Assembly (NCBI RefSeq): GCF_051262515.1
Contig: NZ_JBIMER010000016.1
Coordinates: 1 to 64,000 of the forward strand
Direction of reading: 5' to 3'
DNA: 64,000 bases
Origin: Arthrobacter_N sp051262515
GTDB lineage: Bacteria; Actinomycetota; Actinomycetes; Actinomycetales; Micrococcaceae
The translations under genes were made by a program, and so were the position numbers. The notes below the pieces were generated by a model. That model saw nothing but the letters and a program-made list of their open reading frames with translations, did no database searches and was not told where the DNA came from. Below, in pieces: positions 7,151 through 15,709 of this stretch; the first letter of the stretch is position 1, and each line of letters opens with the position of its first letter.

Positions 7151-8340
7151 GCCGATTTGTCCTGATCACCCCGGAGGCCCACTTCGAAGAGCGCGTGCGC
7201 TCGGCGATCGAGGGTGCCTTGCCAGGCGAATTGAAGGCATTCCTCACGGCGGACGTGCCCGAACAACTCGAGGATCTCTTCGCCGCAATCGGGCCCGAGC
7301 CACTTGAGGTCCTTATCCTCGGCCCCGGCGTCCCGCACGAAACCGCTCTCCGGTTCGCGACAATCATCGATGTCCAGCATCCGGAGATCAGCAGCATCCT
7401 GGTGGCGGAGCCCACTCCGGAACTCGTTTTGCAGGCCATGCGCGCCGGCATGCGCGACGTAGTGGACCCCAGCGCGGACGTTGCGGCCATCAGTGTCCTT
7501 CTTGAGCACGCCTGCCAGGCGTCCGCGAGCCGGCGGCGCACACTCGACACTGCCGAGGCAATCCCCGCCAGCCGCGGGTCCGTTGTGGGCGTCCTCTCGC
7601 CGAAGGGCGGGGTCGGCAAGACAACGATCGCCACCAATCTCGCCGTCGGCCTCGCCAAGCTTGCCCCCATGGGCGTGGTCCTCGTCGATCTGGACCTGCA
7701 GTTCGGCGACGTCGCCTCCGGCCTCTACCTGGACCCGGAACACACCATCACCGACGGCGTCAGCCCCGCCGCCAGAAACGACTCTCTGGTCCTGAAGGCC
7801 TACCTCTCCGTGCACCCGGCCGGCTTCTACGCACTCTGCGCCCCCAAGAACCCGGCCGACGCCGATTCGATCACCACTTCCCAGGTCGCCCGGCTGATCG
7901 ACCAACTGGCCGGCGAGTTCCGCTACGTCGTCCTGGACACCGCCCCCGGCCTGGAGGAACTGGCCCTGACGGCGGTCGAACGATGCACCGACATCGTGTG
8001 GGTCAGCGGCATGGACATCCCCAGCCTCCGCGGGCTGCGTTCGACCCTGAGCGTGCTGAAGCAGCTCGACCTGCTTCCGCCCCGGCAGCACATGGTGCTC
8101 AACATGGCCGATTCCAAATCGGGGCTTTCCGTCCAGGACGTCGAGTCCTCCATGGGTGTTCCCGTGGACATCAGCGTCCCCCGTTCGCGTGCCGTGGCCT
8201 ACTCGACGAACAGCGGCATCCCGCTACTGCAGCAGGGACGTCGCGATCCCGCCAGAAAAGGACTGCGCGAACTCGTGGAACGCTTCGATCCCGAGGCCAA
8301 GGGACGCCGGAAAAGCCACAGGCGGGTGGTCGTCAAGTGA
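7147..8340 (+). CDS. cpaE: CpaE/TadZ-like ATPase with receiver-like N-terminus
   Basis: This 397-residue protein has an atypical receiver-like domain (about residues 1-120) and a MinD/ParA ATPase domain with the deviant Walker A KGGVGKTT near residues 153-160, then LVDLDLQFGD (Walker A') and VVLDTAPG (Walker B). TadZ/CpaE proteins place the Tad machine at a given site in the cell. The GTG start overlaps the CpaB stop in GTGA, and the 3' end overlaps the TadA start in the same way (GTGA at 8337-8340). The three genes are thus translated as a unit. Confidence 0.9.
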   Translation: MSRFVLITPEAHFEERVRSAIEGALPGELKAFLTADVPEQLEDLFAAIGPEPLEVLILGPGVPHETALRFATIIDVQHPEISSILVAEPTPELVLQAMRAGMRDVVDPSADVAAISVLLEHACQASASRRRTLDTAEAIPASRGSVVGVLSPKGGVGKTTIATNLAVGLAKLAPMGVVLVDLDLQFGDVASGLYLDPEHTITDGVSPAARNDSLVLKAYLSVHPAGFYALCAPKNPADADSITTSQVARLIDQLAGEFRYVVLDTAPGLEELALTAVERCTDIVWVSGMDIPSLRGLRSTLSVLKQLDLLPPRQHMVLNMADSKSGLSVQDVESSMGVPVDISVPRSRAVAYSTNSGIPLLQQGRRDPARKGLRELVERFDPEAKGRRKSHRRVVVK

Positions 8341-9845
8341 ACCTCTCCGAGCGCCTCAGCGCCGCCAAGAGTTCCGGCGCGCCCGCCCCCGCCCCCAAGA
8401 AACCCACGGTCGCGCGGCAGGGACAACCGGTTGCGGCACCCGAGAAGACCGCGCACGGCGGGGCGGACAACTCCAAGACGCCTGCGACGAAGGCGCCCGT
8501 TCCGTCCCCCTTCGTCGCCGATTCCCCGGCCACGGCCCTTCCGCGCAGCGCCGGGACGCACAGTCCCGTTGACGCCCTTGCCGGTCTGAAGCAGCGGGCC
8601 GCCCAGTCCCTGTTCGAGAAGATGGGGGCGCGTTTCAGCGACTCGAACCAGTCCGAGCATGACTTGCGCAAGAACGCCCGCGACGAGCTCACCTCCATCA
8701 TCGACGCCGAGCAGGTGCCGATGACGGCGGAGGAGCGGCTTCGGCTCGTCCAAGACGTCGCGGACGACGTTTTGGGGTTCGGGCCGCTGCAACGCCTCCT
8801 CGACGATCCCGACGTCACGGAGATCATGGTCAACCGCATGGACCAGATCTACGTGGAGCGCAAGGGCCACCTGACACTGTCCGACTCGCGGTTCAGCTCC
8901 GAGGCGCACCTGCGCCGGGTGATCGAGCGGATTGTCTCCAAGGTGGGCCGCCGCATCGACGAGTCCTCGCCCCTGGTCGACGCGCGGCTGGAGGACGGGT
9001 CCCGCGTCAACGCCGTCATCCCCCCGCTGGCAGTCGGCGGCTCGTCCCTGACCATCCGGAAGTTCAGCAAGGTTCCCCTGACGGTCCGCAACCTGATCGA
9101 CTTCGGCACGCTCACGCCCGAGATGGCGGAATTGCTCAACGCCTGCGTTAAGGCGAAACTCAACATCATCGTCTCCGGTGGCACGGGAACCGGCAAGACC
9201 ACCCTGCTCAACGTGCTTTCGTCGTTCATCCCCGGCGACCAGCGGATCGTCACCATCGAGGACGCGGTGGAGCTCCAGATCCAGCAGGACCACGTCGTGC
9301 GCCTCGAGAGCCGCCCGCCCAACACGGAGGGCCGTGGCGAAGTGACGATCCGCGAACTGCTACGCAACTCGCTGCGCATGCGCCCGGACCGGATCGTGGT
9401 GGGCGAGGTGCGCGGCGGCGAGTCCCTCGACATGCTGCAGGCCATGAACACGGGCCACGACGGTTCGCTCTCCACGGTGCACTCCAATTCGCCGCGCGAC
9501 GCCGTCGCCCGCTTGGAAACGCTGGTGCTGATGGCCGGCATGGACCTCCCCCTGCGCGCCATCCGCGAGCAGATCGCCTCCGCCGTCCACCTGATCGTGC
9601 AGATTTCCCGGTTGCGCGACGGAACGCGGCGGATCACCCACGTGACTGAGGTGCAGGGCATGGAGGGGGACGTCGTGACGCTGCAGGACGCGTTCGTGTT
9701 CGACTTCGCGGCCGGAGTGGACCAGCACGGCCGCTTCCGCGGCAAACCCATTTCCACGGGCATCCGGCCTCGGTTCATCGACAGGTTCGAGGACATGGGC
9801 ATCCATGTTTCGCCCAACGTGTTCGCCGCGCCCGCGGACCGATAG
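8337..9845 (+). CDS. tadA: TadA/CpaF secretion ATPase
   Basis: This 502-residue type II/IV secretion ATPase powers pilus extension (and, in Tad systems, probably retraction). A Pro/Ala-rich N-terminal 100 residues precedes the conserved N-domain (DVADDVLGFGPLQRLLDDPDVTEIMVN). The Walker A GGTGTGKT lies near residues 281-288. The Asp box (IVTIEDAVELQ), the MRPDRIVVGEVRGGE Walker B segment near residue 350 and the GHDGSLSTVHSNS His box are all intact. The start is GTG 8337, overlapping the CpaE stop; the longer open frame upstream lies inside cpaE and is not coding. Confidence 0.95.
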   Translation: MNLSERLSAAKSSGAPAPAPKKPTVARQGQPVAAPEKTAHGGADNSKTPATKAPVPSPFVADSPATALPRSAGTHSPVDALAGLKQRAAQSLFEKMGARFSDSNQSEHDLRKNARDELTSIIDAEQVPMTAEERLRLVQDVADDVLGFGPLQRLLDDPDVTEIMVNRMDQIYVERKGHLTLSDSRFSSEAHLRRVIERIVSKVGRRIDESSPLVDARLEDGSRVNAVIPPLAVGGSSLTIRKFSKVPLTVRNLIDFGTLTPEMAELLNACVKAKLNIIVSGGTGTGKTTLLNVLSSFIPGDQRIVTIEDAVELQIQQDHVVRLESRPPNTEGRGEVTIRELLRNSLRMRPDRIVVGEVRGGESLDMLQAMNTGHDGSLSTVHSNSPRDAVARLETLVLMAGMDLPLRAIREQIASAVHLIVQISRLRDGTRRITHVTEVQGMEGDVVTLQDAFVFDFAAGVDQHGRFRGKPISTGIRPRFIDRFEDMGIHVSPNVFAAPADR

Positions 9846-9854
9846 GACACCCGC

Positions 9855-10787
9855 ATGCTGCTCTCCGTCGGACTGGCCCTCCTGGCTCTGGCCGCCCTGC
9901 TCGGGGTCCTCACCCTTGCCCTCCGCACGGAACCACCCATCCCCACCGAACGACGGCGCCCCTACCCCTCCACGTCCACCTCCGTCCTTTCGCACTTCGC
10001 GGGCCACGCCGGGGATCGGTTGGACCGCTTCCTTGCGACGCGCAACGTCCGGTTCTTCAACCGGGAAACGCTCGAGACGGCTGGACTGCGCCTGAGCCAG
10101 TCCGACTTCTTCATCCTGATGTTCGCGGTGGGTGCCGTCCTCGCCCTCACGGGCCTTGTCATCGCCGGTCCGGGGTTGGCCCTGTTGTTGTTCCTTCCCA
10201 CGCCGCTCCTCGCCCATCTGTTCGTGGCGTTCCGCACCGGCAAGCGGCGTGGCAAGTTCGACGAACAACTCGGCGATACGTTGCAGCTCTTGACCGGCGG
10301 GCTCCGCGCCGGCCACAGCATCCTGCGCGCGATCGACGCCGCGGCGGTGGAATCCGCGAGTCCGACCGCCGAAGAGATGCGCCGGGTGGTCACGGAGACC
10401 AGTCTGGGCAAGGACCTCCTGTCGGCGCTCAACGACACCGCCAGCCGAATGGCCAGCGAGGACTTCGTCTGGATAGCGCAGGCCATCCAGATCAACCGGC
10501 AGGTCGGGGGGAACCTGGCCGAGGTCCTCGAACAGGTCAGCGGGACGATCCGCGAGCGCAGCGAGATCAAGGGGCAGATCAAGTCGCTGGCGGCGGAGGG
10601 CAAGATGTCCGCCTACATCCTGATGGGCCTGCCCATCGGAATCGTCCTCATGCTCCTTGTGGTAAGTCCCGGCTACATGGACGTCATGTTTACGCACATA
10701 CTCGGTTGGATCATGATCGGAGTTTCCTTCGTGCTCATGACCATTGGCGGTCTCTGGCTGCGCAAAATCATCGACTTGAAGTTCTGA
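9855..10787 (+). CDS. tadB: TadB inner-membrane platform protein
   Basis: This 310-residue type II secretion F-like protein has N-terminal transmembrane segments (residues 1-20 and around 85-125), a cytoplasmic T2SSF domain (DTLQLLTGGLRAGHSILRAID ... NRQVGGNLAEVLEQVSGTIRER, parts shown) and two C-terminal membrane helices. TadB and TadC form the platform through which TadA acts. It begins 9 nt after tadA and is followed 3 nt later by tadC, which makes a compact operon. Confidence 0.92.
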   Translation: MLLSVGLALLALAALLGVLTLALRTEPPIPTERRRPYPSTSTSVLSHFAGHAGDRLDRFLATRNVRFFNRETLETAGLRLSQSDFFILMFAVGAVLALTGLVIAGPGLALLLFLPTPLLAHLFVAFRTGKRRGKFDEQLGDTLQLLTGGLRAGHSILRAIDAAAVESASPTAEEMRRVVTETSLGKDLLSALNDTASRMASEDFVWIAQAIQINRQVGGNLAEVLEQVSGTIRERSEIKGQIKSLAAEGKMSAYILMGLPIGIVLMLLVVSPGYMDVMFTHILGWIMIGVSFVLMTIGGLWLRKIIDLKF

Positions 10788-10790
10788 GCC

Positions 10791-11678
10791 ATGGGAAACG
10801 AACTCACGGTGCTTCTCGCGGCAGTCTTCGTGGCCTCCAGTCTCGCGCTGATCACGTGGACGATCTGGTCCACGGACCGAAAGGCGGAGAGCTCAGTACA
10901 CGGCAACCTGCGCCTGAGGATTCCGGAGGACGAAGTGGCCGCGGCCCCGGAGGGGGTGCTCTTGCGGCTCGGCCGAAGGGTCACCCCCGACGGTTACGTA
11001 AAGCGGCTCGACCGACTGCTTGCCCTTGCCGGACGCCCGGCATCCATCCCGCTGGATCGGGTGCTGGCGGGAAAGGTCGTCCTCGGGCTCGCGGGGGCCG
11101 CGACCGGCATCTTCTTTACGTCCGTTGGCGATTCGGGCCTGTTGAGAGTCGTTGGCGTGGCAATGGTTCCCTTCGGCTATTTCGTCCCCGATCTGCTGCT
11201 CATGAGCAAGGGCCAAGAACGGCAGAAGGCGATCCAGCTCGAGTTGGCCAACACCCTGGACCAGATGCTCATCTCGGTCGAGGCCGGCCTCGGCTTCGAG
11301 GGTGCGATGGCCCGGGCGGGCGAGAACGGAAAGGGGCCGTTGGCCGAGGAGATCATCCGCACGCTGCAGGACATGCAGGTCGGACGCAGCCGCAGGGAGT
11401 CGTACCTGGCGTTGACGGAGCGCACCAACGTTCCGGAGTTGCGGAGCTTCGTGCAATCCGTGGTCCAGGCCGACGCCTACGGAATCGCCATCGGCGCCGT
11501 CCTGCGCATCCAGGCGAAGGTCATGCGCGTGAAAAGGCGACAGCGCGCCGAGGAGAAGGCCATGAAGCTGCCGGTGACGGTGCTGTTTCCCCTCCTGTTT
11601 TTCATTTTTCCCGTGCTTTTCATCGCCATCCTCGGGCCTGCCGTGATCAATTCCGTGGAGACCTTCAGCGGCGGATGA
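10791..11678 (+). CDS. tadC: TadC inner-membrane platform protein
   Basis: This 295-residue second T2SSF-domain protein has an N-terminal helix, a pair of helices around residues 80-135, the conserved ELANTLDQMLISVEAGLGFE segment near residue 150, a KAMKLPVTVLFPLLFFIFP helix near the C-terminus, and a LGPAVI ending. Together with TadB it makes the membrane platform of the Tad pilus. It starts 3 nt after the tadB stop and is the last pilus gene; no tadF or prepilin peptidase gene follows. Confidence 0.92.
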   Translation: MGNELTVLLAAVFVASSLALITWTIWSTDRKAESSVHGNLRLRIPEDEVAAAPEGVLLRLGRRVTPDGYVKRLDRLLALAGRPASIPLDRVLAGKVVLGLAGAATGIFFTSVGDSGLLRVVGVAMVPFGYFVPDLLLMSKGQERQKAIQLELANTLDQMLISVEAGLGFEGAMARAGENGKGPLAEEIIRTLQDMQVGRSRRESYLALTERTNVPELRSFVQSVVQADAYGIAIGAVLRIQAKVMRVKRRQRAEEKAMKLPVTVLFPLLFFIFPVLFIAILGPAVINSVETFSGG

Positions 11679-11704
11679 CCCGGCCTTTCCGCCCCCCTCA
11701 ACCC

Positions 11705-11724
11705 AAAACGCAGGGTTTCCACAG
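11705..11724 (+). promoter_or_regulatory. Second copy of the Tad-locus ACGCAG motif
   Basis: AAAACGCAGGGTTTCC followed by ACAG resembles the first two repeats upstream of the pilin gene (AAAACGCAGGATTTACGCAG): the second element starts 11 bp after the first and matches 4 of 6 bases. It lies in the short gap between tadC and the Hpt-like gene, about 50 bp before the latter. Confidence 0.4.
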
Positions 11725-11775
11725 GATCCCCACTGGAGACGGTCCGGCGGCATGTGCGGAGACTAAGCTGGAGAC

Positions 11776-12216
11776 ATGATCAACGCAAGTCAGCAACCAG
11801 CCGGTGGGGACCGGAGCTGCGCTGTCGTGCGAGAAACTCTTGGGGAGCGCGACATGGGATTCGAAGCAAGGGGACAGGACCCCCTCGTGGACCGTTCGGT
11901 CCTGAATGAGCTACGGGAACAAATGGACGATCCCGACGTCGCGCGCGGCTTCGTCAGGGACTTCGTCGCTCTGTGGCCCGAGAGGTACTCCAAGCTGTGC
12001 GATGCGGTCGGACGCGCTGATTACGATTCCCTGCACGACGCCGTCCTGAGCCTCAAGGTGGCGTCGATCATGGTCGGCGCTGTCCGTTTGGGCAACCTGG
12101 CCATCGAGCTCGAGACGGCCATCGGAGGGGCTTGGCCGGTGGGCCTGGACAAGGCGCTGGTCGTCGTCCGGATCTGCGGGGAACAAACGGTAGCGGAACT
12201 CGACAAGGCCGCATGA
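11776..12216 (+). CDS. Degenerate Hpt-like protein lacking the phosphoacceptor His
   Basis: The 146-residue product resembles a histidine phosphotransfer domain: VLNELREQMDDPDVARGFVRDFVALWPERY, then DYDSLHDAVLSLKVASIMVGAVRLGNLAIELE (parts shown). In active Hpt domains the core reads A-H-x-L-K-G; here it is V-L-S-L-K-V, so Leu replaces the phosphorylatable His and Val replaces the Gly. A nearby His (LHDAV) is four residues upstream and out of register. It sits after tadC and next to the response regulator, so it may bind that regulator without passing phosphate. ATG 11776 is used; ATG 11854, with GGGGAG upstream, is an equally good start. Confidence 0.65.
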   Translation: MINASQQPAGGDRSCAVVRETLGERDMGFEARGQDPLVDRSVLNELREQMDDPDVARGFVRDFVALWPERYSKLCDAVGRADYDSLHDAVLSLKVASIMVGAVRLGNLAIELETAIGGAWPVGLDKALVVVRICGEQTVAELDKAA

Positions 12217-12229
12217 GGCGGCCGCGGCC

Positions 12230-13003
12230 CTATCCGTCGAGCGCCGGCGCCAGCCGGTAGCCCACTCCACGCACAGTTTGGAACCATTTGGGCGACGCTG
12301 AGTCCTCGCCCAGCTTCCGTCTGAGGTTCCCGACGTGGACCTCCACCGCACGCTCGTCGGCTTCGCTGATGTAGGAGTCGACACGGAAGTACTCGCCGCG
12401 GACCGAGCGAACGAGGTCCGCCTTCGTGCACACGGCCCCTTCCCTCTTGAGGAGCTCCAGGAGCACTTCGAATTCGCTTTTGGTCAGCACCAGCTCGCGG
12501 CCGTTCAGATCCGCCGTCCGCGTTTGGCGGTTGACCGACAGGCCGTTGTGTTCCATCGTGTCTTTCCTTGGCGGCGGAGTAGCCGCCGAGGCCGCTACCT
12601 TGGGCGGCGAACCGGCATTGGCCGAGGTCTGCGAACGAGGCCTCCGCAACATGGCCGAGATCCGCGCACGCAGCTCGCGCGGACGGAAGGGTTTGATGAC
12701 GTAGTCGTCGGCGCCCGATTGAAGCGCGGTCAACGTGTCGAGCTCCTCGGCACGGGCCGTCAGCATCACGACGTAGCAATCGGTGATGTGCCTGACTTGC
12801 CGAAGCACCTCGTAACCGTCGATGTCGGGAAGACCCACGTCCAAAGTGACCACGCTTGGGTTGTGCAGACGGACCAACTCGACGCCCTCCTTGCCCGTGG
12901 CCGCGGCGGCCACGCTGAACCCGGCTTGTTTAAGGACGGCACAGACAAGGTTCCGGACGTCGGCGTCATCCTCGACAACAACGGCAATTCCCTGTTCGCT
13001 CAC
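12230..13003 (-). CDS. OmpR/PhoB-family response regulator
   Basis: This 257-residue protein has an N-terminal receiver domain with the acidic pair Glu11-Asp12, the phosphoacceptor Asp55 (TLDVGLPD), Thr82 and Lys104 (VIKPF). A linker of about 40 residues leads to a C-terminal winged-helix DNA-binding domain (LTKSEFEVLLELLKREGAV ... VEVHVGNLRRKLGE ... VRGVGYRL). All key residues are intact. It is transcribed away from the histidine kinase gene across a 234-bp region and converges on the Hpt-like gene. It is the natural candidate to read the phased repeats at the pilin promoter; this is inference. Confidence 0.92.
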   Translation of the reverse strand: MSEQGIAVVVEDDADVRNLVCAVLKQAGFSVAAAATGKEGVELVRLHNPSVVTLDVGLPDIDGYEVLRQVRHITDCYVVMLTARAEELDTLTALQSGADDYVIKPFRPRELRARISAMLRRPRSQTSANAGSPPKVAASAATPPPRKDTMEHNGLSVNRQTRTADLNGRELVLTKSEFEVLLELLKREGAVCTKADLVRSVRGEYFRVDSYISEADERAVEVHVGNLRRKLGEDSASPKWFQTVRGVGYRLAPALDG

Positions 13004-13125
13004 ATCCGCTCCTTAATCGACCCACCCGGGTCCCTGCACCCACCATAAACCTCACTGGGCACATCCGTCGCACCTTGGCGCAAAGACGGTGTACCCCATC
13101 CCCCGGGCGACGACGGTGAAGATGG

Positions 13126-13155
13126 AGTATCCTGCAGACGTATGCAGTATTCTGC
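13126..13155. promoter_or_regulatory. Direct repeats in the divergent regulator/kinase intergenic region
   Basis: AGTATCCTGC (13126-13135) and AGTATTCTGC (13146-13155) are direct repeats exactly 20 bp apart, with TGCAG also repeated at a 10-bp step between them. They lie between the response regulator start (13003) and the kinase ATG (13238) and could be an autoregulatory site. Confidence 0.4.
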
Positions 13156-13237
13156 TTACAAATGTATATCCGGGGGGAAATACGAGAAATGGGTACGGAC
13201 ACTGGGCGGTGCGCCCGCATTGGCTGACTTGCGTCCC

Positions 13238-14929
13238 ATGAGCGAAATCAACCGCTTCTTCCACCAGCTCGGTCCGAGAACGCGTGTGGCCTTATGCCAA
13301 TTGCCGCTGACTGTCCTGATGTGCACGGTGGTTGTGGTTGCCGCAACCCTCTATCCGGAGCTGTTCTCCGATCCCTGGTTCCTTGCGGGACTTGCAATGC
13401 ACTTGATCCTGTTTGTCGGCTGCTTCGTGGTCCCGTGGGACCGGCTGCATCCCGAGGCCCATCTGGTGGTGCCTCTGTTGGATCTCGCAGCCATCGGTTT
13501 GACACGACATGCCGCCTTGGAGGTGCTCCCCGGACTGAGTGGCCTGAGCGTCTTCCCCGTCATCTGGCTGTCCGCCTCCGGGCTGAAGGCACGGTACGGC
13601 CTGCCGATCAGTTTTGTGGGCCCCTTACTGATAGTGCTGCCATCCCTCGCTGTCCGCCCCGACCAATCGGCGACGACGCAGCCACTCTCCGCGTTGCTCC
13701 TGCCCGTCATGATGGTCACCGTCTGGGCTGCCGTCCATTTCGCGACGGCCAACGCCAGATTGCAGCGCCACATCCTGGAGCAGAAGGATGCCGAACTCCG
13801 CAGCCTGCTTCGCCGCTCCGAAGAGCGGGAGCGACTGTTGGCTACCATACTCGAGACGGTCGACGTCGGAATCGCCGCAGTCGATCGCCACGGGAAACTC
13901 GTCCAGACGAACGGCCTGATGAGGCGGTTCCACGGGCTTCCGTCGCATGGTGGTGGCCCCCTCACGGACATGTCCACGGACACCGGGGCGTCCCGCCTGC
14001 TGTCGCTGGACCGCCAAACGCCGTTGGAGGGCGACCGCCATCCCCTGCGGCGGGCCATCAACGGCGAAACGTTCACTGACTACCTCGTGTGGATCGATGC
14101 GAACGGCACGCAGCGCGCGGTTTCGACGGCGGCCCGTGCGATGTCCGACGACGATGGTGCGTTCCGTGGGTCCGTCCTCATGTACAGCGACGTGACATCG
14201 CTGATGGAAGCGATCGCGTCACAAGAGGACTTGGTGTCCAACGTGTCGCACGAACTCCGCACGCCGTTGACATCGATCGTTGGCAACCTGGATCTGGTCC
14301 TCGAGGAATGGCCAGATCTGTCCCCCTCAACCGAGGACCGTCTCGACGCGGCGTGCAAGAGCGCCGAGCGCCTCCTGGAACTGGTTTCCGATCTTCTCTT
14401 TGCCGCCTCCTCGACCCTGAGTGTACAAGCGCGGCCCACGGACCTCGCCGCCGTGGTGGAGTCCAGCATCGGTTCCGTCGCTCCCCAGGCCGAAGCCGCC
14501 GGCGTCGAACTCCGTTGGGAGACGCGGACGCCCCTCTGGGCGGTTGCCGACCCACTGCGGATGGCTCAGGTTCTCGACAATCTCCTGACCAACGCCATCA
14601 AGTATTCCCCCTCCGGCGGAACTGTCACGGTTACGGCCGAGGAGGACCCCGACGCGGTGACACTCCGGGTGGCGGACACGGGTATGGGCATGGAACCCGG
14701 CGAGCTTGTACACGTCTTCAACCGGTTTTACCGCACGGAAACGGCTCGAAACTCAGGAATTCCGGGCACCGGACTGGGGCTGTCCATCGCCAAGGGCATC
14801 GTTGAGGGCCACGGTGGCACGATCCGGTGCAACAGCGCGAGTGGCCGCGGCACGACCTTCACGGTCGTGCTCCCGGAAGCCGCAGACGCATCGAGGAGTC
14901 GGTTCCGATCCCGTGGCGTGCGCATCTGA
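13238..14929 (+). CDS. Membrane sensor histidine kinase
   Basis: This protein of about 563 residues has a membrane region of five or six helices (about residues 15-185), a coiled-coil linker, a PAS domain (ERLLATILETVDVGIAAVDRHGKLVQTN, in part), a HisKA domain with the H-box SHELRTPLTSIVGNLD, and a HATPase_c domain with N box (NLLTNAIKYSPSGG), G1 (VADTGMGM), F (FNRFYR) and G2 (GTGLGLSIAKG). All catalytic motifs are intact. It is divergent from the OmpR-family regulator and is its likely partner. The start is uncertain: ATG 13142 would add 32 residues but overlaps the direct repeats, so ATG 13238 is preferred. Confidence 0.9.
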   Translation: MSEINRFFHQLGPRTRVALCQLPLTVLMCTVVVVAATLYPELFSDPWFLAGLAMHLILFVGCFVVPWDRLHPEAHLVVPLLDLAAIGLTRHAALEVLPGLSGLSVFPVIWLSASGLKARYGLPISFVGPLLIVLPSLAVRPDQSATTQPLSALLLPVMMVTVWAAVHFATANARLQRHILEQKDAELRSLLRRSEERERLLATILETVDVGIAAVDRHGKLVQTNGLMRRFHGLPSHGGGPLTDMSTDTGASRLLSLDRQTPLEGDRHPLRRAINGETFTDYLVWIDANGTQRAVSTAARAMSDDDGAFRGSVLMYSDVTSLMEAIASQEDLVSNVSHELRTPLTSIVGNLDLVLEEWPDLSPSTEDRLDAACKSAERLLELVSDLLFAASSTLSVQARPTDLAAVVESSIGSVAPQAEAAGVELRWETRTPLWAVADPLRMAQVLDNLLTNAIKYSPSGGTVTVTAEEDPDAVTLRVADTGMGMEPGELVHVFNRFYRTETARNSGIPGTGLGLSIAKGIVEGHGGTIRCNSASGRGTTFTVVLPEAADASRSRFRSRGVRI

Positions 14930-15059
14930 CCCGACCCTTGTATTGAATCCCGGCGGGAACGACAAACAAGTGTCTTGGCGTGTAATCCCCGGTTACCCTC
15001 CGACCAGGTTATTCCCATTGGTAAAACCGGGAAGACAGTCGAAATGTCACCGTCGTGCT

Positions 15060-15390
15060 TGACGCCTTGACGGAGGATGCCGTGACCGGTACCCAGTTGC
15101 CCCACCACCGGACCCTCGAACTGCGCGTAGGCCGCCGCGCTGCTGGTGAACTCCGCAACTAGACCCCCGAGGAATATCGCCGGGGGCTCGACCGGACGAC
15201 CACGTAGCCGTGCACCGGGGCAGACCAGAACACCCGGTCCGCCGCCGCCACGGCGTACGTCTCCGCATCGGGGACCTTGTTCGCATCCCCTGGAGCCGCC
15301 GTCTGCCGTAGGATCCGTCTTCGATGCGGCCAGTGGTCACCTCTGGTGGGGCGGCGCTCAGCCCGCTGCCGGATTCGTCGTTGGTCCCCC
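15060..15390 (-). pseudogene. Decayed gene remnant split across three frames
   Basis: Between the kinase (ends 14929) and the M23 gene terminator (15637) no intact gene is convincing. On the minus strand protein-like segments appear one after another in three frames: ESGSGLSAAPPEVTTGRIEDG (in part, about 15385-15290), then DANKVPDAETYAVAAADRVF and APVHGYVVVRSS (about 15290-15185), then FLGGLVAEFTSSAAAYAQF (about 15180-15110). The segments abut, which is what a gene with two frameshifts would give. No parent family is recognised. The remaining bases 14930-15060 and 15390-15636 show nothing clear. Confidence 0.35.
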
Positions 15391-15636
15391 CGGCGCGCGA
15401 TTCGCCGCCGTGGCGCCGAGATCGCGATTGCGCGGCAGGCTTCGGCGTTGCCGACCTCCGCGATCGCGGCTGTGCTTCTTTCCCGTCCATGAAGACAGAG
15501 TTCCGGCGGACCCGCAGCCGAAGACGACGCCGCGGGAGAGGGCAACTCAAATCGGCACACCGCCGTAAGCACCCTCCCGTGCGCTCTTGGCTCGACTATA
15601 TTGCGCCATGGTCCCGCGCCCGACCCCCCGACAGCG

Positions 15637-15672
15637 AAGAGGGAAGGGCGGCCTGGGCCGCCCTTCCCTCTT
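15637..15672 (-). terminator. Strong hairpin after the M23 peptidase gene
   Basis: A 17-bp perfect inverted repeat (15637-15653 with 15656-15672) lies beyond the M23 gene stop. The innermost pairs must open to form a loop. Confidence 0.75.
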
Positions 15673-15709
15673 TCGTCTTACCCCTCAAGGCGCCGGCGCG
15701 CCGTCCCGA

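Noticed and set aside
13142..13237. Upstream start (ATG 13142) for the histidine kinase
   Set aside because: It overlaps the regulatory direct repeats, has no ribosome binding site, and adds residues without a plausible role; still possible.
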